DNA of 64,000 nt, taken from NCBI GenBank assembly GCA_905178155.1, contig CAJINV010000009.1, positions 3,898,957 through 3,962,956 of the forward strand, read 5' to 3'. Positions within the stretch are counted from its first letter, which is position 1. Each line of letters begins with the position of its first letter. Shown here piece after piece: positions 41,195-52,800 of this stretch. Source of the stretch: Amoebophrya sp. A120. Its lineage: Eukaryota > Sar > Dinophyceae > Syndiniales > Amoebophryaceae. A program made the position numbers and the translations under genes. The notes under the pieces were generated by a model that saw only the letters and a list, made by a program, of their open reading frames with translations, was not told the DNA's origin and searched no databases.

Positions 41195-44100
41195 ATGGAC
41201 AGCCTCTCACCGAACAAGAACTCGATGCAGGAGCTGGCACGACTCCGACGTACACTAGTAACCCTAGGCGCAACTACGTCGGCAACTACAACCCTTCTAC
41301 TAACAGGGTCCCAAACTAGTACCAGCTTCGTTGCCGCAACTGCTACTGATTACTGTGCGGCCTCCGAGGTCATCCTGGATTGCCTGGGCGCCAGTACAGC
41401 GAAGAACTACGTAACCCGGCAGCTGGCCGAAAGCGATGAAACCGAGACAGCAAAAAATGGGCCTTCGCGCCGCCAGCTGTCAACCGTGCTGGAGTACCCA
41501 GTGAATGCAAATGCAGGTTTTGCGAATTGTGTCACAATTCCTGGTCAGGGCGCAACCGGCGAGGCGAAGTTGACGACCTACGGCTGCGAACTTGTGCGCG
41601 ATGCTGATGGGGTGATCCAGGATCCGTGGAACCGGGGCACCACCGCAGATTTGAAGTGCGCGAAGCAAGAGGCCTTGGACATTGAGACCGCCCTACACAG
41701 CCAAGCGGGCGCGCAGTCGCTGACCGTGCCCAAGACCTGCGTATCTGCAGACTATGCGAACATGGTCGGAGGCGCCGCGAGCACGTGGCCCAAGGGGGGG
41801 CCCTTTATTGACACTGCCACGGGCGTGGACCACGGCTGGACCGAAGCAGGCTGCAAATTTAAGTGCGGGCAGATTCCCTGGTGCCGCTTCTACGAATTTG
41901 ACGACTGGGAAACCAACGCCGAGGCGCCGGGAAACTACCAATGGACGAAGCAGTGCAAAATCATGAATCAGTGTTACGGCTCCCGGCATCTGATCAACTA
42001 CGACTCGAAAGACAGAATCGCGGCACATGTAAGCGGCGGCGTCACGCCCTACCAAGATCTCTATCCCGGCGCCGCGGGCTACTCGCTCGGGGAGCTCCGC
42101 CTGGCGCTCGAGGGGGTTGCGATCAACGCAGTCGTGCAAGCGTATCCGCGCAAGCGCATGACGATCAAGCAGTGCAAGCGCACCGCCTGCAAGGACGGGC
42201 TGGACGGCGGGTGTCCGGCGATGTGGAGCGTGAATCGCGGCAATTTTTTCAGCGCCAACGTGAATTTACTGCCGCGTTGCTTGTATGCATTGCAAAAGTA
42301 TCGTACTAGTATAAATCGCATGACAAATTTCCTCAGAATGTAAAATGGAATTTGTCATGCTGATTTTTTTCTTTGGAATCAGATTTGTCATGCGTATCTG
42401 CGATTGGTACGAGTGCGATGCTTTTGCATTTGATAGCTTGGGCGAGGTCTGCACCCGCGAGGACAGGAAAAACCACTGTTGTCGTGGCGGGAACCGGAGT
42501 ATCATCAGTGGAGAATCCGTGGCTTTGCTGGGAACCACCAGCTCCGCCTCCGTGTGCCCCTACAGTGGCGGCCAGGACCTGGCGCTGGTGGACACGGAGG
42601 GGTCTCTGCTCACCGCGTTTCCCGTCGCCCCCAGCGGCGCCAGCCTCTTTCGCACCGGCCACTGCGTCCACGGGTTCGACCCGGCTACCTCCCAGGCGAT
42701 TCCGTGCTTGCTCGTGGCCCCCTCGGCCGCCGATAACACCTACCAAAACCTCCGCCTCCCGGTCGCGTCCGTGACCGAGCGCTGCGCCCGCATCGAGTAC
42801 AAGATCACCACGCGCGGCCCCGGCGATGCGGAACCGACACTGACGACGCAGCAGGAGGCCACCGTGGCCATGACGTACTGGGACTGCAGTTTGGCGTGCA
42901 CGAAGGACGAGAATTGTTCGGACTACAGCTATATGAACTGCAAAAGTATCGTACTCGTATAAATGCATTACAAATTTACGCAGCATGAGAAATAAAATTT
43001 GTCATGCGGATTTGCCTTAAGACAAAGATTTGTAATGCAAGACTTGCATTTATACGAAACGAATGCGATACTTTTGCACAGGATAAGCTACGACCCGAAA
43101 ACGAAACAGTGCATCGGTTACAACGCCTGCCACGCCTTCCACCCCGTGCTATCCACAGTAAATTTCCCGTACACGTACAAATGCGGTCTCTGCATGACAA
43201 AAATTGGCCTCGATGATCCTAGTTTAGCATGACAAGTTCTACCCAACAAATTGGTGGAGTTTGTGGTGCGTTCTGTACATGTACGGAAAATTTGTATTGC
43301 ATACGTGCTCTCCACGGCGAACACCCGGATTTTCACGAACAAGTGCCGCGGGTTTTCCTGCAACTTGTCCGCAGGGTACACGCAGTCTTCCCTGGTCGGC
43401 GGCGTTGACCGGTCCACCTCCGGCCGAGGGGCCTACAGCTTTGCCGATGAGGAAACGCAAATCAACGCGCGGATCGGGGGCCCGCTCATGCGGATTCCGG
43501 AACACACGCTCAACGAAGCCACGCAGGTGGTGAACACGCTGACGACCGGCACGGCGGCGTCCAAGTCGCCGGCATTTGACAAAATTTTGCAACACGGCAT
43601 CTCCTGGACGTTGCCGGCGTTCACCGCAACGGGTTCCAGTTCGCTCACGATTCCCACCGTGTGTCCCACCTGCGGCGCCTTCGGGAACTGCAAACGGCAA
43701 GCCTGGGTGAGTGATTTCGATTACGTGAAACTACCCTTGTTAGATCTCGGCACCGCGTGTTTGTCCCAGACGTGCCAAGTCCAGGACTGCTGCATGAAAA
43801 TCAACGACCTGATTTTCACCACCCACCCGGACAGCGCCCAAGCGGGGGTGGACACGACCAGCACCTTGCTCGACAAGAGTTTCGTGAACCGGATCCAGGG
43901 CGTGGCCGGCCGGTTTTTGCAGCAAGTCAACTCCGCGAGCGCCAGCTACTATTATGGGGTGCAAAAGTTCCAGTACGACATCGCCGTGGCCCCGGCCGCG
44001 GGGTTGGCCACCGTATGGATTGCAAAAGTGTCTGAGTCTGGAAGATTGTCAGACTTGTCATGCAGGTTTTCCATGACCCATGAGGTCCGGTATGTAGGAC

Positions 44101-47100
44101 ATAACATGACAGATTCTGCGAGACCTTGCTAATGCCTTTCCTGCATGAGAAAGCGCCTCTCGATTAGGTCAAAAGTGCACAACTTTTGGCAATCATGCAA
44201 CACAGTTTTTTGCCTGATTCAGATTTAGCATGACAAGTTCCATCCTCCCAGACCCAGACACTTTTGCATTTGATACACAGCGTCGGGGAGAGACACGGGC
44301 TTCGACGAGGACAACGCCGTTTTGGCTTTACTCAAGAACGAGGTCTACCCTAGTGTGAATTACAACAAACCCTGGATGGTAACCGGGCTGACGGCGGCTA
44401 CAATCGGCTCCACCTATTTAAACATCGACCTGCAGTCCCCGCAGTTGGTGTTCGGCATGCGCATTTTCAACGACTTCTCCGACGCGGATCCGGACCTGGA
44501 GAAGTTATGCAATACAAATTTCCCGTACATGTACAAAATGCATCACAAATTTTACCAATTTGGAGCGTGAAAGTTGTCATGCTAAATGACGATCGAAGCC
44601 AAGTTTTGTCATGCAGAAACTGCATTTGTACGTCGTGTACGGGAAATTTGCTGTGGATAGAAGTCCATTTTCGACTACTACTCCGGCGCAACGAACGCAA
44701 ACATCGCGCGGCTGTTGCTGTTTGTCGGTGTGTCCACTTTGTCCACTCCAATCACCTTGCCGAGTGCCTTCAACGAGGCGCAGACCACCGCGTGTTACTA
44801 CCCGGAAAGAACCAGTCAAAATGGCGGCCCGGCGGGGGGGACTGGCGTGATTATGAAGCAAAACATTTACGACAAAAACACCCGGAAAGCCGACATCAAA
44901 TCCATCCTACCAAATGCAAACATGTCTGGGTCTGGAAGGATGGAACTTGTAACGCTGGTCTTGCATTCCTGTGAAATCTGTATTGCGCCGCGACTAGCAA
45001 AGATGGTACAAGCAGGCTCTCGTGTCATACAAAAACGCAGTTTCTCATGCGGAGTTCGTATGGGAAAGCGTTCCACAAACTTGTCATGTTGTCCTACATA
45101 AAAGGAAGTGTTTTCTTCTTGCACATTCTAGCATCACAAATTTTCAGACCCAGACATATTTGCACTTGATACATCCACCACGCGGACCAGACCGTGTACT
45201 TTGGGCGCGACAGTTTGAACCGGCGCGTGATCGACCTGTTGTGCCCCACCACCCGCTATGGATTGCAAAAATGTCTGGGTGTGGAAGTAGAGTGGAACTT
45301 GTAATGCTGTCTGCGGATTCTGAAAATATCTGCGTTGCATGAGCAGCAAGAGGAGTCAGCGCTTGGCACGCGGACGAGAGGGCATTTCTCATGCGTAAGT
45401 AGCTGCATCAAGAAGCTCCCGAAAAATCTGTGATGCTAGCACCAGCATCACATCAGACCTCGCGGGTCATGCAACATGTGCATCACAAGTCCCGACTCTT
45501 CCAGACCCAGACATTTTTGCAATTGATACCCGCCAGCAGTTCGCGCGGACGGAGCATCAAATCAGCCCCGCGACGCACAAGGTGGCGACCGGACAGTATG
45601 TGGTTTTGAAGCCATCTGGCAGTACGAAGATCACCCGGATGTCTATCCGTCACGTGCAACTCTACGTGGCGCAGCCGCGGCCCACCACGTCGAACCTCTA
45701 CGACCAAACGGCCCAGACCTGCGCGGGCGCGTTTGCTTCGCTTTCGAACGCCAACGGCGGGTGCCCGAGCTTGGGCTGGACGCTGAAGCCCACGGCGGCG
45801 TCGATTGCCTGCGTCTACAGCCCCTCCGCCTTCGACGGGAACATCTGCACGGAGGACAAATGCTGCAACCCGCCGGACGAGGCGAAGTCGCACATTTCGC
45901 AAACGGTGGCCCCCTGCGAGCTCTTCTGGACCTTATCTGACAATACCGATTCTGCTGGTGGCCCCGCGGCCTCGGTCGGGTTCCCGCTGCAGGAAAAAAT
46001 GTGTTCTCAAGCGAGCCTCACCACCGCCCCGAAAGCGTGTCACGAGGTGCGCCCACAAGATTTGGACGGCTTCTGCCAAAACACGGCGAGAGAACAGCAG
46101 CTGGCCGACCACCAGCTCTACGCGGGTCGGAAAGACCTCGGCACGGCCGCCAACCCCAAAACCTGTACGACGCCAACTTCGCTTGGCGGGACCGCGTGCG
46201 GAAACTCGGATTTGAACCTGTGTTGCGTCAAAAGGCAAGCCTGCTCCGCGACGACGGCCAGTCAGGTCTGCGGTTCCGGCGGGGAAAACAATGAGCAACC
46301 GGATGTGAGTGCGTACGTGAAATTATCGACAACTGGGTTGTATTGCAAATCCGACCTCTGCTATCCCAAGAAAAAACTGTTTTACTGTGAACCTGTGATG
46401 CGCAAAATGGAACACAGAACTATTTGTCTTGCTACACCTGCAACACATTGCATTTTTAAGGGTGTTTTCCCTTGGAAAGCGCGCATGACAGACTTTCAGC
46501 GTCATCATGTGTAACAAACCTGTGATGCAGATCTAGCAAAATCATCACAGTGAGCCAGTTTTTTCGTGGGATATCTGCAACAAGCAGGACGACCGGGAAA
46601 CGTGTTGCGCGCGGAAGGAAACCTGCAAGGAATCCGGGGGAACGATTTGTCCCACGACTGGCTTGGCGCAGTCTAAGCTGCATTTCTTCTGCTCCGGTTT
46701 GCGCTGCACCGCTGCAGCGGATTCGACCACGTGCTGCGCGCAAGCCAACACGTGCGCTTCCGCGGGCATCACCAATGACATGTGCCAGGCGGTAGGCCGG
46801 CCGGAAGCGTTGTTCAGCAAGCCGTATTACGTCGGGTACAGCTACATGGGGTATGACGTGACCAAGGATGCTACATCTATCGCGAACATCGGCACTTTAA
46901 ACGCACTCGACACCTGCAGCTACACCACCACCTCCACGACATCCACTGTCGCGGGCGACGACGCTTCCGGTGGTCGGAGCTGGATGGGCCGCGGCGCGAA
47001 TTTGGATCCGATCAAAAAGGCGTGCCATCTGGAGTATTGTTGCGCGCGCACCTGCGGGCCGAGTGGGTACGACTGTCGGTACCAAAACCCGGCTGTGTTC

Positions 47101-48937
47101 GCCTCGGCCGTGACAAGAATCCCGGCGTTGATTCGCTACGACCAGGGGGTCTGTTCTGCGGGCACCACGTTGAACCCGCTGTGTAGCGCAAACACGTGCT
47201 GCGCGAAGGTGGAAGACGAGTCGCTGATCACGGGTACAACGTTGAACTCCTTGCAATTGTCGCCGATCACGATTTCATCTCGCCGAGAGCTGCTGGAGGA
47301 GGAAAACGCACTGCAATCCTCCACTGGCGACGACCAAACCGACCACCGTCGCTCTCTGACGTCGTCCACCGGCGACGGCACATACTACACCGCCGGCACG
47401 GGGACCGACGGATTACTCGGCGCCGCGGCTTTTCAATTGGCGGACCAACCGGCGACCTTAGCGACCATGCTCGCGAACGTGAAGCAAGCCATTCCGAAAA
47501 CCGCGATTTCTCCCTATGTTGGGCGGGGCATCCCGAACCCGGCAAACCGAGTCAGCACCTACAACGATTTGGACGAGACTCCGGTCACGATACAACCCTC
47601 CACGACCGATCCAAACGACGCGACCAATTCGGGTAACACGACCGATCCGACGACCGAGGATCCTACGACCAAGGACGCTACGACTGTAACGGCCACGACC
47701 ACAACTGACGACAGAAACGAATGGGAAAAATTCTGGGACGACGAGGACTCCGTGATCCTGGCCGGCATCGTGCTCGGCGTGGTCATCCTGCTCTGCCTCC
47801 TGGGCTGCGTGCATCACCGGCGGATATGAACTGCAAAAGTATCGTACACGTACTCGTATAAATGCATTACAAATTTCCTCAGCATGAGAAATAAAATTTG
47901 TAATGCGGATTCACCTTGAGAAAAAAACTTGCAATGCATGACTGCAATTACTACGAGTGCGATACTTTTGCACCCGATAGCGGAAGGCGAAGCAACAGTG
48001 GATGGAAGATCATTACGGGTACGGTGCTGGTAAAGGCACGTGGGACGATATTGAGAGGAAAAATCCCCTCTCCCCATATTGAAGAGGCATGTTTCCGAAA
48101 ATTTGTGTTGCTGATTTGTAGCCACAAATCAGGTTTGATTTGCAAGAACACAAGTCGCGCAGAGGCATCCGCCCAATTTTGAAAGCGATTTGGCATGCCG
48201 TTGGTCCTAGAGGGTAGCCGTTTGCAATGCTGAACAACTAGACCTGAGCGCTCCCACCTAGGCTGCCGCTGCGGATCCGGCCGCAGTGCCTTACTGCAAG
48301 ACAAGTCGGACGATTTGTGTACGCAAATCAGCATGAGAAATTTCCATTTTGATATGGGGAGGGGGGATTTTTCATTTTGATAGACGATTTGTACGCCCCG
48401 GGCGCCTATTCGTACGCCAAGGGCAGCAAGATGGGAAAGAAGGGGAAATCCTCGGGAAAATTTTCCTCCTCCAGAAAGAAAGGAAGCGGCAAGTATTCCC
48501 CGTACAACTCCCCGCGCGGCGGAGGTCCTTCCTGGCTGTCCCCACGCCCGTCTTTGTCTTCCCCCCGCGGCAGTTACCACATGTCGTCGCCCCGAATGTC
48601 TGGACATGCGCACTCCTCGTCGCACAGCTGGCGCAAGAAGGCGGGAGCAGGGAGTGCGAAGGGCGGCACTTGGAGCTACGTCAAGGGGCCGCCCAGTGTG
48701 CAGAAGGGCAAGGCTTCGATCTCGTCCCCCATGGGCTCGCCGTTGGGAACCCCGCTTGGCTCCCCGCGTGGCGGGCCGCCGGTGCCCGTGCCCATGAACC
48801 CGCACGTTGGGAAGGTCGCCCCGCACAAGAAGGGCGTCCCGGGCGGCTCGATGAGCACCAAAGGGGAAAGGGCAGCAGGGTTGGTCTCCGAACCTCCTGC
48901 AGCATTTTGGGTATGGGAAAAAATGAGATCTAAGTAA
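41195..48937 (+). CDS. Giant Cys-rich type I membrane protein
   Basis: Exons 41195-42283, 42441-42931, 43091-43149, 43309-44013, 44281-44505, 44665-44907, 45177-45256, 45534-46361, 46579-47824, 47985-48048, 48388-48937; 5,580 nt, 1,859 residues. A hydrophobic N-terminus (about residues 20-55) probably directs it to the secretory path. The long ectodomain has many cysteines, with repeated CC-centred modules (CTEDKCC-like, LNLCCVKRQAC, RETCCARKETC, DSTTCCAQANTC, LEYCCARTC, SANTCCAKVED). A Thr/Asp-rich stalk precedes one membrane helix (VILAGIVLGVVILLCLLGCV, about 1632-1651). The cytoplasmic tail of about 205 residues is Ser/Pro/Gly/Lys-rich, with SPRG and SP repeats like phosphorylation-prone linkers. 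A cell-surface adhesion or recognition role is plausible for a parasite but is inference. Ten introners. Confidence 0.83.
42284..42435 (+). mobile_element. Introner family A
   Basis: Ends TATGCAT and TTTGATA; the right terminus is otherwise typical of family B. Flanks GCTTG/GCTTG. Excision gives PRCLGEVC. Confidence 0.85.
42932..43085 (+). mobile_element. Introner family A
   Basis: Ends TATGAAC and CAGGATA; flanks AGCTA/AGCTA. Excision gives SDYSYDPKT. Confidence 0.85.
43150..43303 (+). mobile_element. Introner family C, forward
   Basis: Left TATCCACAG, right TATTGCATA; flanks CGTGC/CGTGC. Excision gives FHPVLSTAN. Confidence 0.85.
44014..44275 (+). mobile_element. Introner family B
   Basis: Ends TATGGAT and TTTGATA; flanks CACCG/CACAG (4 of 5). 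Excision gives GLATASGRD. Confidence 0.82.
44506..44659 (+). mobile_element. Introner family C, reverse
   Basis: Left TATGCAATACAAATTTCCCG, right GGGAAATTTGCTGTGGATA: the reverse complement arrangement of 43150-43303. Flanks GAAGT/GAAGT. Excision gives DLEKSIFDY. Confidence 0.87.
44908..45171 (+). mobile_element. Introner family B
   Basis: Ends TACCAAATGC and GCACTTGATA; flanks CATCC/CATCC. Excision gives IKSIHHADQ. Confidence 0.85.
45257..45528 (+). mobile_element. Introner family B
   Basis: Ends TATGGAT and AATTGATA; flanks CCCGC/CCCGC. Excision gives PTTRQQFAR. Only 85 bp of exon and target repeat separate it from the previous family-B element. Confidence 0.85.
46362..46573 (+). mobile_element. 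Introner family G
   Basis: Left TATCCCAAGAAAAAACTGTT, right CAGTTTTTTCGTGGGATA; flanks TCTGC/TCTGC. Excision gives KSDLCNKQDD. Confidence 0.82.
47825..47979 (+). mobile_element. Introner family A
   Basis: Ends TATGAAC and CCCGATA; flanks GCGGA/GCGGA. It lies just after the membrane helix. Excision gives HHRRKAKQQ. Confidence 0.85.
48049..48382 (+). mobile_element. Introner family F
   Basis: Left TATTGAGAGGAAAAATCCCC, right GGGGATTTTTCATTTTGATA; flanks GACGA/GACGA. Excision gives TWDDLYAPG. Confidence 0.85.
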
Positions 48938-49839
48938 AAAATCTTCGTCTTTCAACCTTCAAATCAATTTTTGTCAAACTATCCAAAAGAAAGGAACACG
49001 ACGAACATACTTACGTACTAGCAATATACGAAATAAATCAAGTTTAAAATATGTTTCGCCTACATTATTCGTGAACAGGAAGTCGCATGCTTTACTTCGT
49101 TTTTCATCGTAAATTATTCTAATCCGCGTACTACAAGAACTTCGTTTTTAATTGCATTGCACACGTACAAGAACGACCCTACTAGTGTCCATTTTCTCAA
49201 CCCACTTCCCCAAAACCCCAAGCAAAAATCGACCCAGTGCCAGTGGAGGTAGTTTTTGTTTTTGATTGTCCTCTTCGGAAAACTAAACTCATTCGCTTGA
49301 TCATGGAGACGTTGATCACGATGCTAAACATGTAGTGGACGAGTGAAAATACACGTGGCATCAAAGCTGCACCAAGCTCAGCCAGTAGCAGCACACACAT
49401 GCAGCGATGAAGAAGATGTTGACTCGGGGGCTACCTCCACTTCAAGAATTCTCAACAAACTTTCAGAAGAGAAAACGCACTCGAAATAGAAATTAATACG
49501 GTCGCATAATGCACCATGGTCTCGTTGTTCAGGACCTAAACCTGCAAGTAGTCGTCTTGGAGTTGCGTGAACCTCTCTTCGTTTGCAAAATGTTGAATTC
49601 TTGATCTTCGTGTAAACCGAAACCTTCAACACACCAAGTCGTCAATTATTTTCCAAAACAGCATGACCATGAATGATGCCTTCGTCACACGAGCAATCTT
49701 GTCTAACTTGAAGATCCAAGAGCAAGAGTTGCAAGGTATTTCGGATAAGCTAAAAGCAAAATAAAATCTGCTGAGCAGTGCATGTTGCTTTCGAAAGTGT
49801 TTCACATCCATTTGGTAGATAGCGACAGAAAAGAAAGTC
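48938..49839. other. Intergenic spacer
   Basis: 0.9 kb, AT-rich, no introner. A short open stretch from about 49663 (MTMNDAFVTRAILSNLKIQE) ends before 49770. It could be an upstream exon but cannot be joined. Confidence 0.45.
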
Positions 49840-52800
49840 ATGCCGGCTTTGTCGTCCCCCCCTTCTGGTCCTGGTGGTCCCCACAACACCATTCCTCCGA
49901 TCAAGGTTCGCAAGGACATAACCCATACGTACCGGAATGCAAAAATGTCTGGGTCTGGAACACCGCAACTTGTCATGCTAAATCTGGATCATGTATAAAA
50001 TCTGTGTTGCATGATTACCAAATAAAACTGTTCACTTTTGAGCTAAGTAATCGCGAGGCAGTTTCTCATGCAGGATAGGCATGGTAGAACTCATACAGAA
50101 TCTGTCATGCTATGTCCTACATGCCAGCCCTCGCGGGTCATGGAAAACCTGCGTGACAAGTTTGGCACTCTTCAGGCTCAGACACTTTTGCATTTGATAA
50201 GACTTATCGGAGCGCCAAACCGTCCGACCCCAAGTGGATCTTATGCAATGTAAATTTCCTGCACATGTACATAATGCATGACAAATTTCGCAACCTTGCA
50301 GAGTCCAACTTGTTACAGCTTGGACGGACGTTAGGAATTCAGTCCGTGACTTTCAGGTGACTGGGGAGCAATATGAATTTCTGGCACCCCTTCAGGGACG
50401 ACCTTTGTGCTAGGTCTCAATGCCTGCGTTGATGCTTCTTTCGCCTGTCCTTTCTCAGCCAGTGAGGGCCGCTGCTCTGACTGTAAGTAGTCAGAGTCGT
50501 GAGGAGGATGGGCCGGCTAGCCCTGACCTTTTGTTGTAGAGGCAAAGCCTCTGCCACAGCCTCAATGGATGCAGTTATGAAGCCTGGAGTCGTCACAAAG
50601 ATGCTGGCTCCAGGCTGCTGCGCGTGCATTCAGGGGTCCACTGTGGCAGCTACCAAGCCTATTTCCGGGCCATTTGGACAGATATCAAGCGGGGGTGGGG
50701 GGGCATCGGGGCAGCTTTTTGGGTTGGTGACACGAGTGGTGACACGGGGCGGTGACACGAAGCCAAAAAAATCGCGAATTTCGTGTCACCACGAGCTGTG
50801 ACAGCCGATGGTGACACCAGAAATCGTCCCGGTGACAGCCGACTTGTGCTCCGTGTCACCGGGCTCGATTTTGAGCCCGGTGACACCAAGAGTGCCACCG
50901 TGTTTAGCTCTCAAACTTGGCCGAAATTATCGGAATCTCGGGAATTCTGACACTTTGGCGAATTTTTTGCCAACAAGTCAGCTTTTTCCCGGATTCCAAA
51001 AAAGCAGAAAAGTGTCAATGTGGTTTGGCTTGATAGGGTGGGGGTTGTGGGCGTGCCTAGGGCACAAACACGCTATACACTGTTTAAATCTGCCCAAATG
51101 TGTGAGCTGTTGGGCGCCGCGTTTAGCCCCCCTGCGCCGGGCAGCCGGCCGAAAAGAAAACGACGCCAATCCCTCCACCCGACGCCTCTATATTGGCGAT
51201 CCTTTCTGCGGCAAACTGCTCGCGTGTCACCAGAAAGTCGCCGCATATATGTCTGACGGGTGTCCAAGCTCTAACCAACTTGTCATGCTGGACTAGGATT
51301 GAAGGCAAGTTTTTTCATGCAGAGACTGCATTTGTACGTGTGCGGGAAATTTACTGTGGATAGATCCTCAACTGGGAGCAGTGGCTGGAAAAACTCCTGT
51401 GCCAGCGCCCACTACCCCAATCCCCTATTACAATGAAAAATGCCCCCACCCCCGAGCTTGGGAGCGTCTGTATTGCAAACCTTTCCAAAAGAAACATTCG
51501 CCCTCTTGCATCTATCAGCATCACAGATTCGCAATCGTGAATAGCAAAAATTTGCATTGCAAAAGATCCCAGCAAGAGCGGCGCTTGTCATGCAAGCGAT
51601 GCGATATACACGTACACCTAGACCCTGCATCAGAAAGATTCATACTCCTTTCATGCATCTTAATAAAAAGTTTTCATTTGGAAACTTCGCATCACAAATT
51701 TTTGCAACTGTGGGGGTGGGGGCGTTTTTCACTGTGATATCCCCACTGCCGTTGTTACACGAAAAAGCGGTCCGGTACGTGACGAAACAAGTGCATATCC
51801 AGGAAAAAACTACACCCATCCCCATCCCTTTTCTGCATGACAAACACTGCAGCTTATGCTTATGCATGTTTTGCATGACAAATTGGATGTGGATGGGTGT
51901 TTTTTCCTGGATAGCGCAGTACTTGCTGCTGGAAGAGTCCAACGTCGTTACGCTAAACTCTCCGATCACCCTGGTCGGCGACGTACACGGGCAAATCTAC
52001 GATGTTTTGGAACTCTTTCGTGTCGGTGGGTTCGCGCCCAGCACGAACTACCTCTTCCTCGGGGACTACGTCGACCGGGGCAACGCCTCCGTGGAGGTGA
52101 TTTCGTTACTCTCGTGCTTGAAACTGAAATACCCGAATCGAGTCACCTTGCTGCGGGGGAATCACGAAACCAGGCAGATCACACAAGTGTACGGGTTTTA
52201 TTTGGAGTGCCAGAGGAAATACGCGGAACACCCGGTGGGTAATGTCAGTAGTTGTGCAGGGGATAATACTGGCGGTAGTACAACTGCTAACGATACTAAC
52301 CCGTACTCGGTTCATCGAAAAACCTCCACTGGGTCTTATCCCGAGTAAGAACGTCCCCCACCCGCCAGAGTTTGAGTTCTTGTCATGCAGATTTGCAATT
52401 ACAGGAACGCTTGGGCTTGTCATGCGCATCCCCAAGAGAGGCACCGCACTTCCAGTCCCGTTTTGGTTGCATTCGTAATGCTGCAAACAGGATGCGGAAA
52501 TGGTTTTGTCATGCGGCTGCCCTTGCTGATCCGCACTACATTACTCCGGGATGAAACTTGTCATGCGTGACTCCCAAAACCTCTGGATTTGTGTTGCAGA
52601 GATTCCAACTTGACTATGGAGCGGGGACGTTTTTAGTCGGGACATGTCTCTGACTTCCAACCCGAGCAAGGACGATACTAGTAAGCAGATTGGGACGAAT
52701 ATCCTGAAAAAAAAACGTTGTTAGAGTAAATTTGTGATGCGCAGCATGCAAATTGATTGAGCCTGTCATGCTGTGCCTGCATTGTAGGGCCCATTTAACG

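Noticed and set aside
47951-48955. 334-codon minus-strand frame
   Set aside because: Shadow of the Ser/Pro/Gly-rich cytoplasmic tail exon and two introners of the Cys-rich membrane protein.
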